DNA of 64,000 nucleotides. Origin: Mesobacillus jeotgali (GTDB taxonomy: Bacteria > Bacillota > Bacilli > Bacillales > Cytobacillaceae). Location of the stretch: contig NZ_CP134494.1 of assembly GCF_031759225.1 (NCBI RefSeq), positions 201,001 to 265,000 on the forward strand, in the 5' to 3' direction. The position numbers and the translations under genes are program-made. Positions 9,621-16,840 of this stretch are shown here, in pieces (within the stretch, counting starts at the first letter, position 1; every line of letters begins with the position of its first letter). The notes under the pieces are model-generated. The model did not search any database. It saw nothing but the letters and a program-made list of their open reading frames with translations, and was not told the DNA's origin.

Positions 9621-9661
9621 CTTTCTCCAGAATAAATGTCGAAATGTTTCGAATTATATAC

Positions 9662-9732
9662 GGACATTATAATCGACTAATTCTGGACAGGCAATACCGT
9701 CAACTTTCGGATAATTAATGGCGTCAAAAACA
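9662..9732 (-). repeat. right-end iterated transposase-binding boxes
   Basis: CGTCA occurs at 9722 and 9698, with a degenerate CGACT at 9674. GGACA occurs at 9685 and 9662, with GGATA at 9709. Read on the minus strand this is the same TGACG/TGTCC series at about 24-bp spacing as the left end, in inverted orientation. It ends in ACA at 9732. Confidence 0.75.
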
Positions 9733-9739
9733 CTTAAAG
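9733..9739 (+). repeat. right 7-bp direct repeat flanking the nested element
   Basis: Second copy of CTTAAAG. It joins directly to GATATAAATAC of the interrupted tniQ. Confidence 0.85.
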
Positions 9740-11230
9740 GATATAAATACATACAATCCGCCAATTTATGAAGACTTTTTGAGAGCTCACACTTTATACT
9801 TTTTCTATTCTAATTTCATTTTAGATGAGGAGAAAGTTGAATTAAATAATTTATTGGAGGGAAATAGAGCTAAAGTAAATCGAAATCTTAATGAGAAGAT
9901 TTGGTCAAAACACCCTGTAAAAAGGCTAAGGTATTGTCCGGAGTGTTTGATAGAAAATACATCTAAATTTGGAGAAGATTATTGGCATTTAAGCCATCAG
10001 ATACCTACGGTCTTTATGTGTCCACAACACCAAACACTTCTAAATGAAAGTTCAATAAGTATAAGTGAATCGGATCTCCAAGTTAATAAATTAAAAGGTA
10101 ATTTCCAAGAAGAAAGTAATCCTAGATTACAAAAGAAAACTATATTCCATTTGAAGAATCTAACTGATGCGAGCTTGTTTCTTAATGAATCAGATTGGAA
10201 TTTGAAATATAACATAAACTTTAAACTGTACTTCCTCTTAATAAATAAAGGGTATGTAACAACTGCTGGGGAAATAAATATTTTAAAATTGGAAAAGGCA
10301 ATTATTAATCATTATGGCATTGAATTTTTAAAGTTGGTTGGATTCAATTTGTTTATAATTAAGAAAATGCAAATTAACCCCCTATTATTTCATATGGAGT
10401 TAAATCCAATAGAGACTCTTTCATTAATACTATTCCTTTCAGGTTCACTAGAAAGGTTTATTGCATATCAGTACAGATTTCCATCATCTAACGAGTCACC
10501 CTTCGAATGTACCAACCCCCATTGTAATGAAACCCAATCATTTACCTTTAATAGAAATTCACGTATTATTAATGGGAAAATTCAGACTTATTATGAATGT
10601 AAAAAATGCAACTTTCTATATTGTACCTTTTTTGAAACAATTAAATGGAGAAGATTAGAAACCAGGATATTGGAATCTAAAGCTTTAACAGTGATTCTGA
10701 GCAGATACAACTATAACAATGATAGCAATTTAGAGCTTGTAGCTAATAAGCTTAATTTCTTTAGCAGTCTTAACCTAGAAAGGTATTTGTTGAACAAGAA
10801 AATTACACCTGTGTCCGACGAAATAAAAAAAGAGAGGAGGATGGAGTGGTTAGAAATAGTAAATTTAAATCTAGGGTTATCTCCAATTGAGTTAAAGCAC
10901 TTATACTTCAGCCTATATTCCTTTTTATATTGCTATGATTTAGAATGGCTGAATCAACAAATTTGTAAATTAAATAAGGTTACCCCATGTGATAATTACA
11001 CTTCTAAAGTCTTAATTAAAAGAGATAGAAAAGTGTTACTCTACCTTAAAGATATTGTTAAAAAAGGTATTCTTTGGGGAAGTACGGATGTTTTCCTCTG
11101 GATAAATCGAGAGATTGAAATACTTGATTTACATGACGAACTTCCGTATTTAAAGAAAACATTTAATTATATTGAAAAACACAGACAATTTTATAGCCAA
11201 ACCCAAAAAGCGTTAACAAAGGTAACTTAA
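9740..11230 (+). pseudogene. second TniQ gene, 3' fragment
   Basis: The frame resumes exactly after the direct repeat as DINTYNPPIYEDFLRAHTLY and runs 496 codons to the stop at 11230. The TniQ zinc site is present (RYCPECLIENTS, then VFMCPQHQTLL), and a second cysteine cluster follows (FECTNPHCNE ... YYECKKCNFLYC). Together with 6290-6454 it codes for 551 residues without any other defect, so the interruption is probably recent. A second selector in a Tn7-like element usually serves another target pathway, such as mobile plasmids; here it should be off. Confidence 0.88.
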
Positions 11231-11342
11231 GTACTTTTAAGCTTACCTAGTGATAATATTCTTTGGGATTTAGTGTGGGAAAATTTTCATATTGTGAAAC
11301 ATTACCTTCTTCATTTCGTATTAAACTAGGGAGGTGATATTA

Positions 11343-11558
11343 GTGTTAGGTTCAAGTGAGGAAATTTTAAATGCCTTTTTAGAAGCTTTCATACCTATTA
11401 TTAATTTGATAATTGTTCCTGTTTTCATTTGGATCATACTTCCTGGAATAGTAACAAGGATTCTCTTTAAGAAAAAGGAGGCTTATGCAATTGGTGCCTT
11501 CTTAGGAATGATAGGTTTGTTTACTGTTGGGCCATTATCCAATTCGAGTTTTTTATAA
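11343..11558 (+). CDS. small membrane protein, first gene of the cargo operon
   Basis: A 71-residue protein with two hydrophobic segments (about residues 15-37 and 48-65) joined by a basic loop, TRILFKKKEAYA. This suggests a helical hairpin with the loop inside the cell. GTG 11343 is chosen because GGAGG stands 8 bases upstream. It is separated by 33 bases from the next gene on the same strand. I do not recognise a family. In transposon cargo, such a protein next to a putative nuclease could be a membrane effector or anchor, but that is inference only. Confidence 0.65.
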   Translation: MLGSSEEILNAFLEAFIPIINLIIVPVFIWIILPGIVTRILFKKKEAYAIGAFLGMIGLFTVGPLSNSSFL

Positions 11559-11591
11559 GAGTTTACGTGTACTTTAAAAGGAGGATGGAGA

Positions 11592-12119
11592 ATGATGAAA
11601 CAGTTTTTTCATTTAGATAGAAGAGGTATGTTGGCTGAAGGACAAACTCTAAACCTAAAGCCAATAGAAATTACTACAGATTATCATGATATTAAGGAGC
11701 ATGCACATATTCTCTTTCCCGAGGGAGTTAGCATGCATGGTGATTTTTATCTTAATAAAGTTATTCCACAAGATTCTCATTCTGAGTGGTTTTATGAATA
11801 TGTAAGAAGAGCAGGATTTAATCAACGACCGTCGAGATTTCAATCTGTCTTTGCATTCGAAACCTTAGAAGACCTTGAGAAATTTAAAATTGAAAGAGAA
11901 ATAGAAGAATCAATCCCTGTTTTTCTTGTTGAATGTGATAAGTTCTTTCGGGCTGACATGAATTTAATCAGTTACAATCCCTCACCGCTGAGTATGTCCT
12001 GTTTAGCATATAATTATTGGTCAGGAGAGACCAACGAAGATATAAACAAAAGGTTCGGTATAGAACCATTATGGGAAAACTTACTAGTGGGACCAGTACA
12101 CGTATTAGCAAGAATTTGA
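11592..12119 (+). CDS. uncharacterised 175-aa cargo protein, possibly DUF2441/ART-like
   Basis: A 175-residue soluble protein. The opening FFHLDRRGMLAEGQTLNL resembles the start of DUF2441-type proteins and, more loosely, ADP-ribosyltransferase-like folds that begin with a His/Arg strand and a G-x-L turn. Further parts are MHGDFYLNKVIP, SEWFYEYVRRAGF and SRFQSVFAFETLEDLEKF. The last has the Ser-x-Phe-x-Ser-x-Phe-x-Phe look of an ART second strand and may be followed by a Glu-containing third motif. AGGAGG precedes ATG 11592. The fold assignment is weak. No function should be assigned without structure prediction. Confidence 0.6.
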   Translation: MMKQFFHLDRRGMLAEGQTLNLKPIEITTDYHDIKEHAHILFPEGVSMHGDFYLNKVIPQDSHSEWFYEYVRRAGFNQRPSRFQSVFAFETLEDLEKFKIEREIEESIPVFLVECDKFFRADMNLISYNPSPLSMSCLAYNYWSGETNEDINKRFGIEPLWENLLVGPVHVLARI

Positions 12120-12153
12120 ATAAACCGCCAAATAAGTTCTAGGGGGAGTACTA

Positions 12154-13269
12154 ATGATTAAGCAGTCTATTCATGCTGCAGCCAAGAAAATGCAAATTGA
12201 CTTTCAAGAATTAACAGGAAATATTAATCATATGGGAGAAAGAGGAAGTAGTAGAGAAGAAATTTTACTCCGTTATCTAAGAAAGTATATTCCCAATAAA
12301 TATCAGATGAATAATGGAATAATAATTGATGGAACTGGAGAACAAAGCAGACAACAGGATATTATTATTTATGATTCATTTAATAGCCCCGTTTTATTAA
12401 ATATGGAGTCTACAAGAATTGTTCCAATAGAAAGTGTATATTCTGTAATTGAGGTAAAATCCACATTAAATAAAACTGAAATTAGTAAATGTGTTAATAA
12501 TATTACCAGTGTAAGATCCTTAATTAAGAATAGTTTAGGTTCAATAAATTCTCCAACAGCTGGGTTTGTATTTGCTTTTACATCATCTACAACATTGGAA
12601 ACTTTATTAGATAATCTTGTTGAAGCAAATAATCAAGTAGATAAGCATAAACAAATTAGTGCAATATGTGTTTTAGATAAAGGAGTTATTGTTAATATAT
12701 CCAAAAAAGGCTTAAACGACATTATACTATTGCCAAATGAAGATTCCACTCCTGGAATAATTAAAAATACAGCAGAAAACAACTTAATGTTATTTTATCT
12801 CTTACTAATGCAGTATTTAAATCAATCAATAGTCTCTGTACCGGATTTATTGAAGTATGCAAATGCAGGGGAGTTATTAAATATTGACTATATTATACCT
12901 AAAAAGCATCTTCCGTTAGATGGCTATTATCGATTTAACCAAGGAAGAATTGAAATAGATACTGCCTATTCAATAATGAAGGGATCTGATTTACTTGAAA
13001 AAATACAAAGTGGTAAAGCTCGCTCAGAAGAAATAATGTTATATTTTAGTAAACATTTTAAGGAGATTATTTCACTTACTGAAAGTGCATATGGTTCGAG
13101 GCCTGATAATATAAAATTTTATGGGAAAGATTACAACATATCTGATATTGAGCGAGCAATCATTATATTTGATAAATTGAGTATTGGAGAAGAGCTAAAT
13201 AAACAGGATTTAGACTATTATAATTCATTGAGCAAAGATATGTTTGCCCAATATAAGCTTGATAAATAA
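12154..13269 (+). CDS. DUF6602-like protein with a possible PD-(D/E)XK nuclease core
   Basis: A 371-residue protein. Residues 25-110 contain GERGSSREEILLRYLRKYIP, then QQDIIIYD and, after a loop, VYSVIEVKSTLNK. The order Glu, Asp, Glu-x-Lys matches the catalytic core of PD-(D/E)XK nucleases, and the whole front half resembles DUF6602 as I recall it. The C-terminal 200 residues are helical and unassigned. ATG 12154 follows AGGGGGAG. It is the last gene of the three-gene cargo operon and lies just before the transposon end. A defence role is plausible for Tn7-like cargo but not shown. Confidence 0.72.
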   Translation: MIKQSIHAAAKKMQIDFQELTGNINHMGERGSSREEILLRYLRKYIPNKYQMNNGIIIDGTGEQSRQQDIIIYDSFNSPVLLNMESTRIVPIESVYSVIEVKSTLNKTEISKCVNNITSVRSLIKNSLGSINSPTAGFVFAFTSSTTLETLLDNLVEANNQVDKHKQISAICVLDKGVIVNISKKGLNDIILLPNEDSTPGIIKNTAENNLMLFYLLLMQYLNQSIVSVPDLLKYANAGELLNIDYIIPKKHLPLDGYYRFNQGRIEIDTAYSIMKGSDLLEKIQSGKARSEEIMLYFSKHFKEIISLTESAYGSRPDNIKFYGKDYNISDIERAIIIFDKLSIGEELNKQDLDYYNSLSKDMFAQYKLDK

Positions 13270-13287
13270 TAGCCCAAAATTTAATCT

Positions 13288-13507
13288 TTATTTAAGTGTA
13301 TTGACATGGTAGAAAAACAAGAATTAAGTAATCGCATAATGTAGTATCTGGTGTTTTGACTTATTTGTTTACGTCATATTAAGTTGTCGCTATTTATGAC
13401 TATCCAAAAAAGTTAAGTCAGCTTTAAGTTGCACCTGGAACTATTTTTAATTAGGTATATTAAGGATTTAAGAAAGATTTTCTTCACTATTAAGTTGTCT
13501 GTAAACA
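13288..13507 (+). repeat. transposon end with dispersed TnsB-type boxes
   Basis: TTAAGTTG occurs at 13379, 13424 and 13490. Weaker TTAAGT variants occur at about 13292, 13323 and 13413. The last box leads into GTCTGTAAACA, whose reverse complement begins TGTTTACAGACAACTTAA, in the style of Tn7 ends. There is no coding frame in the interval. The outer border at 13507 is inferred from the terminal ACA. Confidence 0.7.
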
Positions 13508-13542
13508 CCAGTCAGCATTGATTTGCTGGCTGGGTTTTTATT
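13508..13542 (+). terminator. terminator immediately outside the transposon end
   Basis: CCAGTCAGCA pairs with TGCTGGCTGG across a short loop and is followed by GTTTTTATTT. No plus-strand chromosomal gene precedes it in the window. The simplest reading is that it belonged to the gene downstream of which the transposon inserted. Confidence 0.75.
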
Positions 13543-13569
13543 TAGTATCATTCCAAGATGAGTAAAATG

Positions 13570-13875
13570 TTCTATAAGCCCAATAAGGGATGAGAATTGC
13601 AAAAAGGTCACATAGAAAAATTCTATAAGCCCAAAACGAGGTAGGAGTCCTCAAAAGGTCACATAGAAAAATTCTATAAGCCCAAAACGAGTTGAGAGTC
13701 TCCAAAAGGTCGCATAGAAAAGTTCTATAAGCCCAAAACGAGGTAGGAGTCCTCAAAAGGTCATATAGAAAAGTTCTATAAGCCCAAAACGAGGTAGGAG
13801 TTCTCAAAAGGTCACATAGAAAAATTTTATAAGCCCAAAACGAGGCAGGAGTCCTCAAAAGGTCATATAGAAAAA
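13570..13875. repeat. tandem array, six 51-bp units
   Basis: Six contiguous units begin at 13570, 13621, 13672, 13723, 13774 and 13825, with no spacers. Each unit has an outer inverted pair (TTCTAT ... ATAGAA), and most have an inner pair (GAGG ... CCTC), so each can fold as a nested hairpin. As 51 is divisible by 3, a minus-strand frame stays open as a 17-residue repeat. No start signal or typical composition supports a protein. Confidence 0.85.
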
Positions 13876-13884
13876 TTCTAAAAA

Positions 13885-14805
13885 TTACTTATTACTATAA
13901 TCGAAATACTGATGTCTTTTTGTACCGATTACTTTTAAATTATCAGTCAAAATATGCCTTATAACCTTTCTGGATAATGTACCATTGCTCCATTCATAAA
14001 TCAAAGTTGTGGTGATCTTCTTATCAGGAAATAGTAAATTAATTTCTTCAATATTCCGCAGTACATTTGTCTCGATCTTTTCTCGTGTGCCACAATAGCT
14101 GCACACAAATTCCCTTTTCACAATCCGATCCACAAACGAATGACACTCTCCACACACAATCCCTTTCTTCAACTGTTCATACTTATACTTTGGCACTCGT
14201 TTATAGGGGTTATCCACTGTATGCAACACAAGCAGCTTGTCGGCAATCTTCTGATGGAGATTATTCAGTGTGGATTGTCTTTTATTCAATTTTTTCATAA
14301 AGCGGTTGAGTTGGCTGGGTAAGATGATAGGTGCATTCTTGGGGGCGGCCTGGTACAGGGTGAACTCGGGGTTGATGAATATGACATAGGATTCAATCTC
14401 AAGGTGAAAGCCCAGGCTGGAAAGTAGTTGGCGAAACAGAGAGGTGCTACGCTTTAGTTGGAGCAGGGGGTCTTTGATTTCTTCGCCATGGATTAATTTG
14501 AGCCGTTCGTTTTCATAGTAGTAATCACCTTCGTAATCTTTAACTTCGAATAGAAAAAGTTTATTCTGCGTAATGACACTGGAATCAATCTGAAACGTGG
14601 TGCTGCTTGACTCTAGGAGAAGGTCGTTCAACGTCAGGTTTTGGATCTCAAGGCTTTTCATCCAAATGTCGTATTGGACTTCGCCTTTGTAGCCTTTCCT
14701 CAGGCTATAGTGTCTTTGTTTTTCCTTTTCCGTAAAAATCATTCGTGGTTCCAGGAGGTTCATAATTTTTAATTCGTCTGGTTCGCTGCGTTGTTTTAGT
14801 ATCAT
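13885..14805 (-). CDS. NERD domain protein with C-terminal zinc ribbon
   Basis: A 306-residue protein. The NERD (nuclease-related) domain lies at about residues 35-150, with KGYKGEVQYD, DSSVITQNKLFLFEVKDYEGD (Asp then Glu-x-Lys, the restriction-like core) and later LLQLKRSTSLFRQLL. A zinc ribbon follows (VCGECHSF ... CSYCGTREK), then a helix-turn-helix-like tail. ATG 14805 is preferred because AAAGGA stands 8 bases upstream. Such proteins are common in Bacillaceae chromosomes and have no proven role. It is a single gene ending next to the 51-bp array. Confidence 0.8.
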   Translation of the reverse strand: MILKQRSEPDELKIMNLLEPRMIFTEKEKQRHYSLRKGYKGEVQYDIWMKSLEIQNLTLNDLLLESSSTTFQIDSSVITQNKLFLFEVKDYEGDYYYENERLKLIHGEEIKDPLLQLKRSTSLFRQLLSSLGFHLEIESYVIFINPEFTLYQAAPKNAPIILPSQLNRFMKKLNKRQSTLNNLHQKIADKLLVLHTVDNPYKRVPKYKYEQLKKGIVCGECHSFVDRIVKREFVCSYCGTREKIETNVLRNIEEINLLFPDKKITTTLIYEWSNGTLSRKVIRHILTDNLKVIGTKRHQYFDYSNK

Positions 14806-14875
14806 AGTCCACATCCTTTCAACTTATATTCTGATGATAAAAAAGCCAAATATCCAGTGAACATTTTAAGGCAAA

Positions 14876-14903
14876 ATAGCCTGCCGACAACTCGGCAGGC
14901 TAG
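14876..14903 (-). terminator. terminator of the S15 hydrolase gene
   Basis: On the minus strand GCCTGCCG pairs with CGGCAGGC and is followed by TATTTT. Confidence 0.8.
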
Positions 14904-14911
14904 ATTCTGTA

Positions 14912-16702
14912 CTAATTCTCCACCAACGGCAATACAATCGATGACGGGTATTTCGAATTATTTAAAATTGTAGCGATACCTCCGAGTTGGTTCAAAAGCT
15001 GTGGTGCCGGCGACATCGAATGCGGGAAGTCGCTTGGCCCGATGGCGACACGGAGTCTGTGGCCTTCTTTAATGACGAAGTTACTAGGGAAAATCTCGAC
15101 GTCGAGCTCCATGACTTCAAATGGTTTGACTTCCTGGACCGCAGCCCTTGTAAAAGGGTGCCATGGCTGGATCATCTCACCATCCAGGAAGCGGCTCTTG
15201 CTTTCGTCGACTGCCCGGTGTGAGGCGGCCAGCCAGCCTGCAGTTATTTCGCGGGAAGTTCCGTCTGGCGCGACATCCGTAACACGTACAGACAGAACCA
15301 GTTCACGAGCGGTCGTTTTAGCGAAAATTTTAGCGGCAATCGGCCCGGAAACACGCAAGTCTGAATTAACAGGTGCAGTCGTATAGGTGAGCTCACCCAG
15401 TTCAGTTAGGCGATTATCCTTCGTACATGGGAGGGCATCCGGAATTCCGGCCATCCACTGGTTCGTGCTGCCTGAACAAATGCCGTTCAGCGGCTGCTGG
15501 AGCATGGTGCGCGACGGCTCTAAAGAGGAAGGGGTCTCCTTCGTCAACTGCTTGCCGCTGCGCAGGTAAAACTTCTCGGCCTTCACATTCTTATGAGGCC
15601 AGCCTGGCTGAACCTTGAAACGGTCCTCTCCCAATACAAACTGGGTGACATCAGGAATTTTACTGATGTTCGTTTTGATTCCCATCAAATACTGGTCGAA
15701 CCATCGTAATGCAAGCTGGTCAAGGGCAGGGACATTGTCATCAGGCAGGCCGCTGCCATAATTTCCGTGCGTCCAGTTTCCCATAAGCAGCTTTGTCTGT
15801 ACGCCGTTTGCTTTTAATTTTTCATAAAGGAGCGGGGTGCCGCGCTGGAACAGGTCGTGAAGCCCGCCGGTGAAAAATGTGGGAACTTCAATCTGGTCGG
15901 CAACAGCGAGTGGGGAGCGCAGCTGTGCGGCTGGTCCATCATATGCGAAGTCGCCGCCTGTAATCGCAGAGCTCAGGGTGCTGACTGGAAAGCCGAGCAA
16001 TTGTCCTGTATGGTTTAACAAAACCGTCGTGCCCATGATGGGGTCTGAAAGTGTGTAGGAAGGCGGGAGCAATCCGCTGCCAGTCACAAGGCCAAGCCAG
16101 AGCGGAATGAATCCTGTGTTCACCATTCCGCCGGACATAAGAATGTCGCGGTACATGTCACCCATTGGGACGATCGGAAAAATCGCTTCCAGTCCTTCAG
16201 GCTGCTGGGCTGCGGTCAATAGCTGATTGATGGCACGGTAGGAGGAGCCATACAAACCAACCTTTCCATTGCTCCACGGCTGACTTGCAGCCCATTCTAC
16301 AAGTTCCTTGCCATCGTGCTGTTCTGCTTCGCCGAATGAATCCCAAGCTCCCTGTGATGCACCGGTTCCGCGGACATCGACTGCAACATGCGCATAGCCG
16401 CGCTTAATAAAATACTCATTGAGGTTCTCTGTGCTTGGTACGTTCTTGTTATAAGGAGTTTGTGTAAGGATGACAGGGAACGGTCCCTTGCCATCAGGCA
16501 GATGCACATCGGCCGCTAAAATAACGCCATCCCTCATTGTGATGAAAACATCTTTTTTCGTAGTATAGCTTGAATGCTGTTCCGGACGATCGTATATCGT
16601 CTCTTCCCATTCGTTACTTGAGGCAGAAGCCTGGGAAGAACCAAGCCCGGGGGATAGACTGAAGATGAGGGTAAAAGTTAGTGCAAAATGGAATAATCTC
16701 AT
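14912..16702 (-). CDS. secreted CocE/NonD (peptidase S15) hydrolase
   Basis: A 596-residue alpha/beta hydrolase of the CocE/X-Pro dipeptidyl peptidase group, which cleaves esters or Xaa-Pro peptides; the actual substrate is unknown. Residues 1-27 are a signal peptide (MRLFHFALTFTLIFSLSPGL, then an Ala-Ser rich cleavage region). The core has TMRDGVILAADVHLP, VDVRGTGASQG and the nucleophile motif GLYGSSY (Ser154). The C-terminal jelly-roll X-Pro domain runs from about 370 to the end (SGPIAAKIFAKTT, GHRLRVAIGPSDFP). The start is ATG 16702, 8 bases after AGGAGG; an upstream in-frame ATG at 16738 lacks a site. The next minus-strand gene upstream also codes for a secreted hydrolase but has its own terminator. 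Confidence 0.88.
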   Translation of the reverse strand: MRLFHFALTFTLIFSLSPGLGSSQASASSNEWEETIYDRPEQHSSYTTKKDVFITMRDGVILAADVHLPDGKGPFPVILTQTPYNKNVPSTENLNEYFIKRGYAHVAVDVRGTGASQGAWDSFGEAEQHDGKELVEWAASQPWSNGKVGLYGSSYRAINQLLTAAQQPEGLEAIFPIVPMGDMYRDILMSGGMVNTGFIPLWLGLVTGSGLLPPSYTLSDPIMGTTVLLNHTGQLLGFPVSTLSSAITGGDFAYDGPAAQLRSPLAVADQIEVPTFFTGGLHDLFQRGTPLLYEKLKANGVQTKLLMGNWTHGNYGSGLPDDNVPALDQLALRWFDQYLMGIKTNISKIPDVTQFVLGEDRFKVQPGWPHKNVKAEKFYLRSGKQLTKETPSSLEPSRTMLQQPLNGICSGSTNQWMAGIPDALPCTKDNRLTELGELTYTTAPVNSDLRVSGPIAAKIFAKTTARELVLSVRVTDVAPDGTSREITAGWLAASHRAVDESKSRFLDGEMIQPWHPFTRAAVQEVKPFEVMELDVEIFPSNFVIKEGHRLRVAIGPSDFPHSMSPAPQLLNQLGGIATILNNSKYPSSIVLPLVEN

Positions 16703-16795
16703 GGGCAAGCCTCCTGTAAGGGTTTTCAATTCAATCATAAGAAAAATAGATAGGAACTCATATACGATATATGTCGGGTCCTTAGAATCAGCGTA

Positions 16796-16830
16796 AATAA
16801 AACAGTGTGATCCACGACGGAATCACACTG
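16796..16830 (-). terminator. terminator of the M14 peptidase gene
   Basis: CAGTGTGAT and ATCACACTG form a 9-bp stem with a 10-base loop. On the minus strand it is followed by TTTTATTTA. Confidence 0.85.
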
Positions 16831-16840
16831 CAGAAAAACC

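Larger units (their letters stand above)
6455..9732 (-). mobile_element. 3278-bp Mu/Tn552-type transposable element with four genes
   Basis: A complete element bounded by TGTTAATGACG and the reverse complement of TGTTTTTGACG, inside a 7-bp direct repeat. It encodes, on the minus strand, a DUF6431-like protein, a DDE transposase, an ExeA-type ATPase and a DUF5348-like protein. The last three overlap one another, so they form a transcription unit. Both ends hold three iterated TGACG/TGTCC boxes at about 24-bp spacing, as in elements with TniA- or MuA-like transposases. The element splits the second tniQ gene of the host transposon and is richer in GC than its surroundings, so it arrived later from another background. 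Confidence 0.9.
1..13507 (+). mobile_element. Tn7-like transposon, left part outside the window
   Basis: A Tn7-like element that carries tnsA-tnsB-tnsC-tniQ-tniQ' followed by a three-gene cargo operon, all on the plus strand. The tnsA-side end lies before base 1. The other end is placed at 13507 because the sequence there ends in ACA (TGT on the reverse strand) and three TTAAGTTG boxes stand within the last 130 bases, like the dispersed TnsB sites of a Tn7 left end. The region is markedly AT-rich compared with the chromosome after 14 kb. The nested element at 6455-9732 is visibly richer in GC. The target gene is not visible, and the outer boundary is an inference until the matching end is seen. 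Confidence 0.85.

Noticed and set aside
1..13507. CRISPR-associated (CAST) type Tn7-like element
   Set aside because: No cas gene or CRISPR array is visible in the cargo or near the selectors. The part left of base 1 cannot be judged.
13538..13858. Minus-strand frame of 106 codons with a 17-residue repeat
   Set aside because: It is a by-product of the 51-bp array. There is no ribosome site and the residue mix is odd (many Phe, Trp, Tyr and Leu).
13570..13875. CRISPR-like array
   Set aside because: The 51-bp units touch each other directly with no unique spacers, and no cas gene is near.
14987..16058. Plus-strand frames opposite the S15 hydrolase gene
   Set aside because: Antisense shadows of a well supported coding gene; no ribosome sites.
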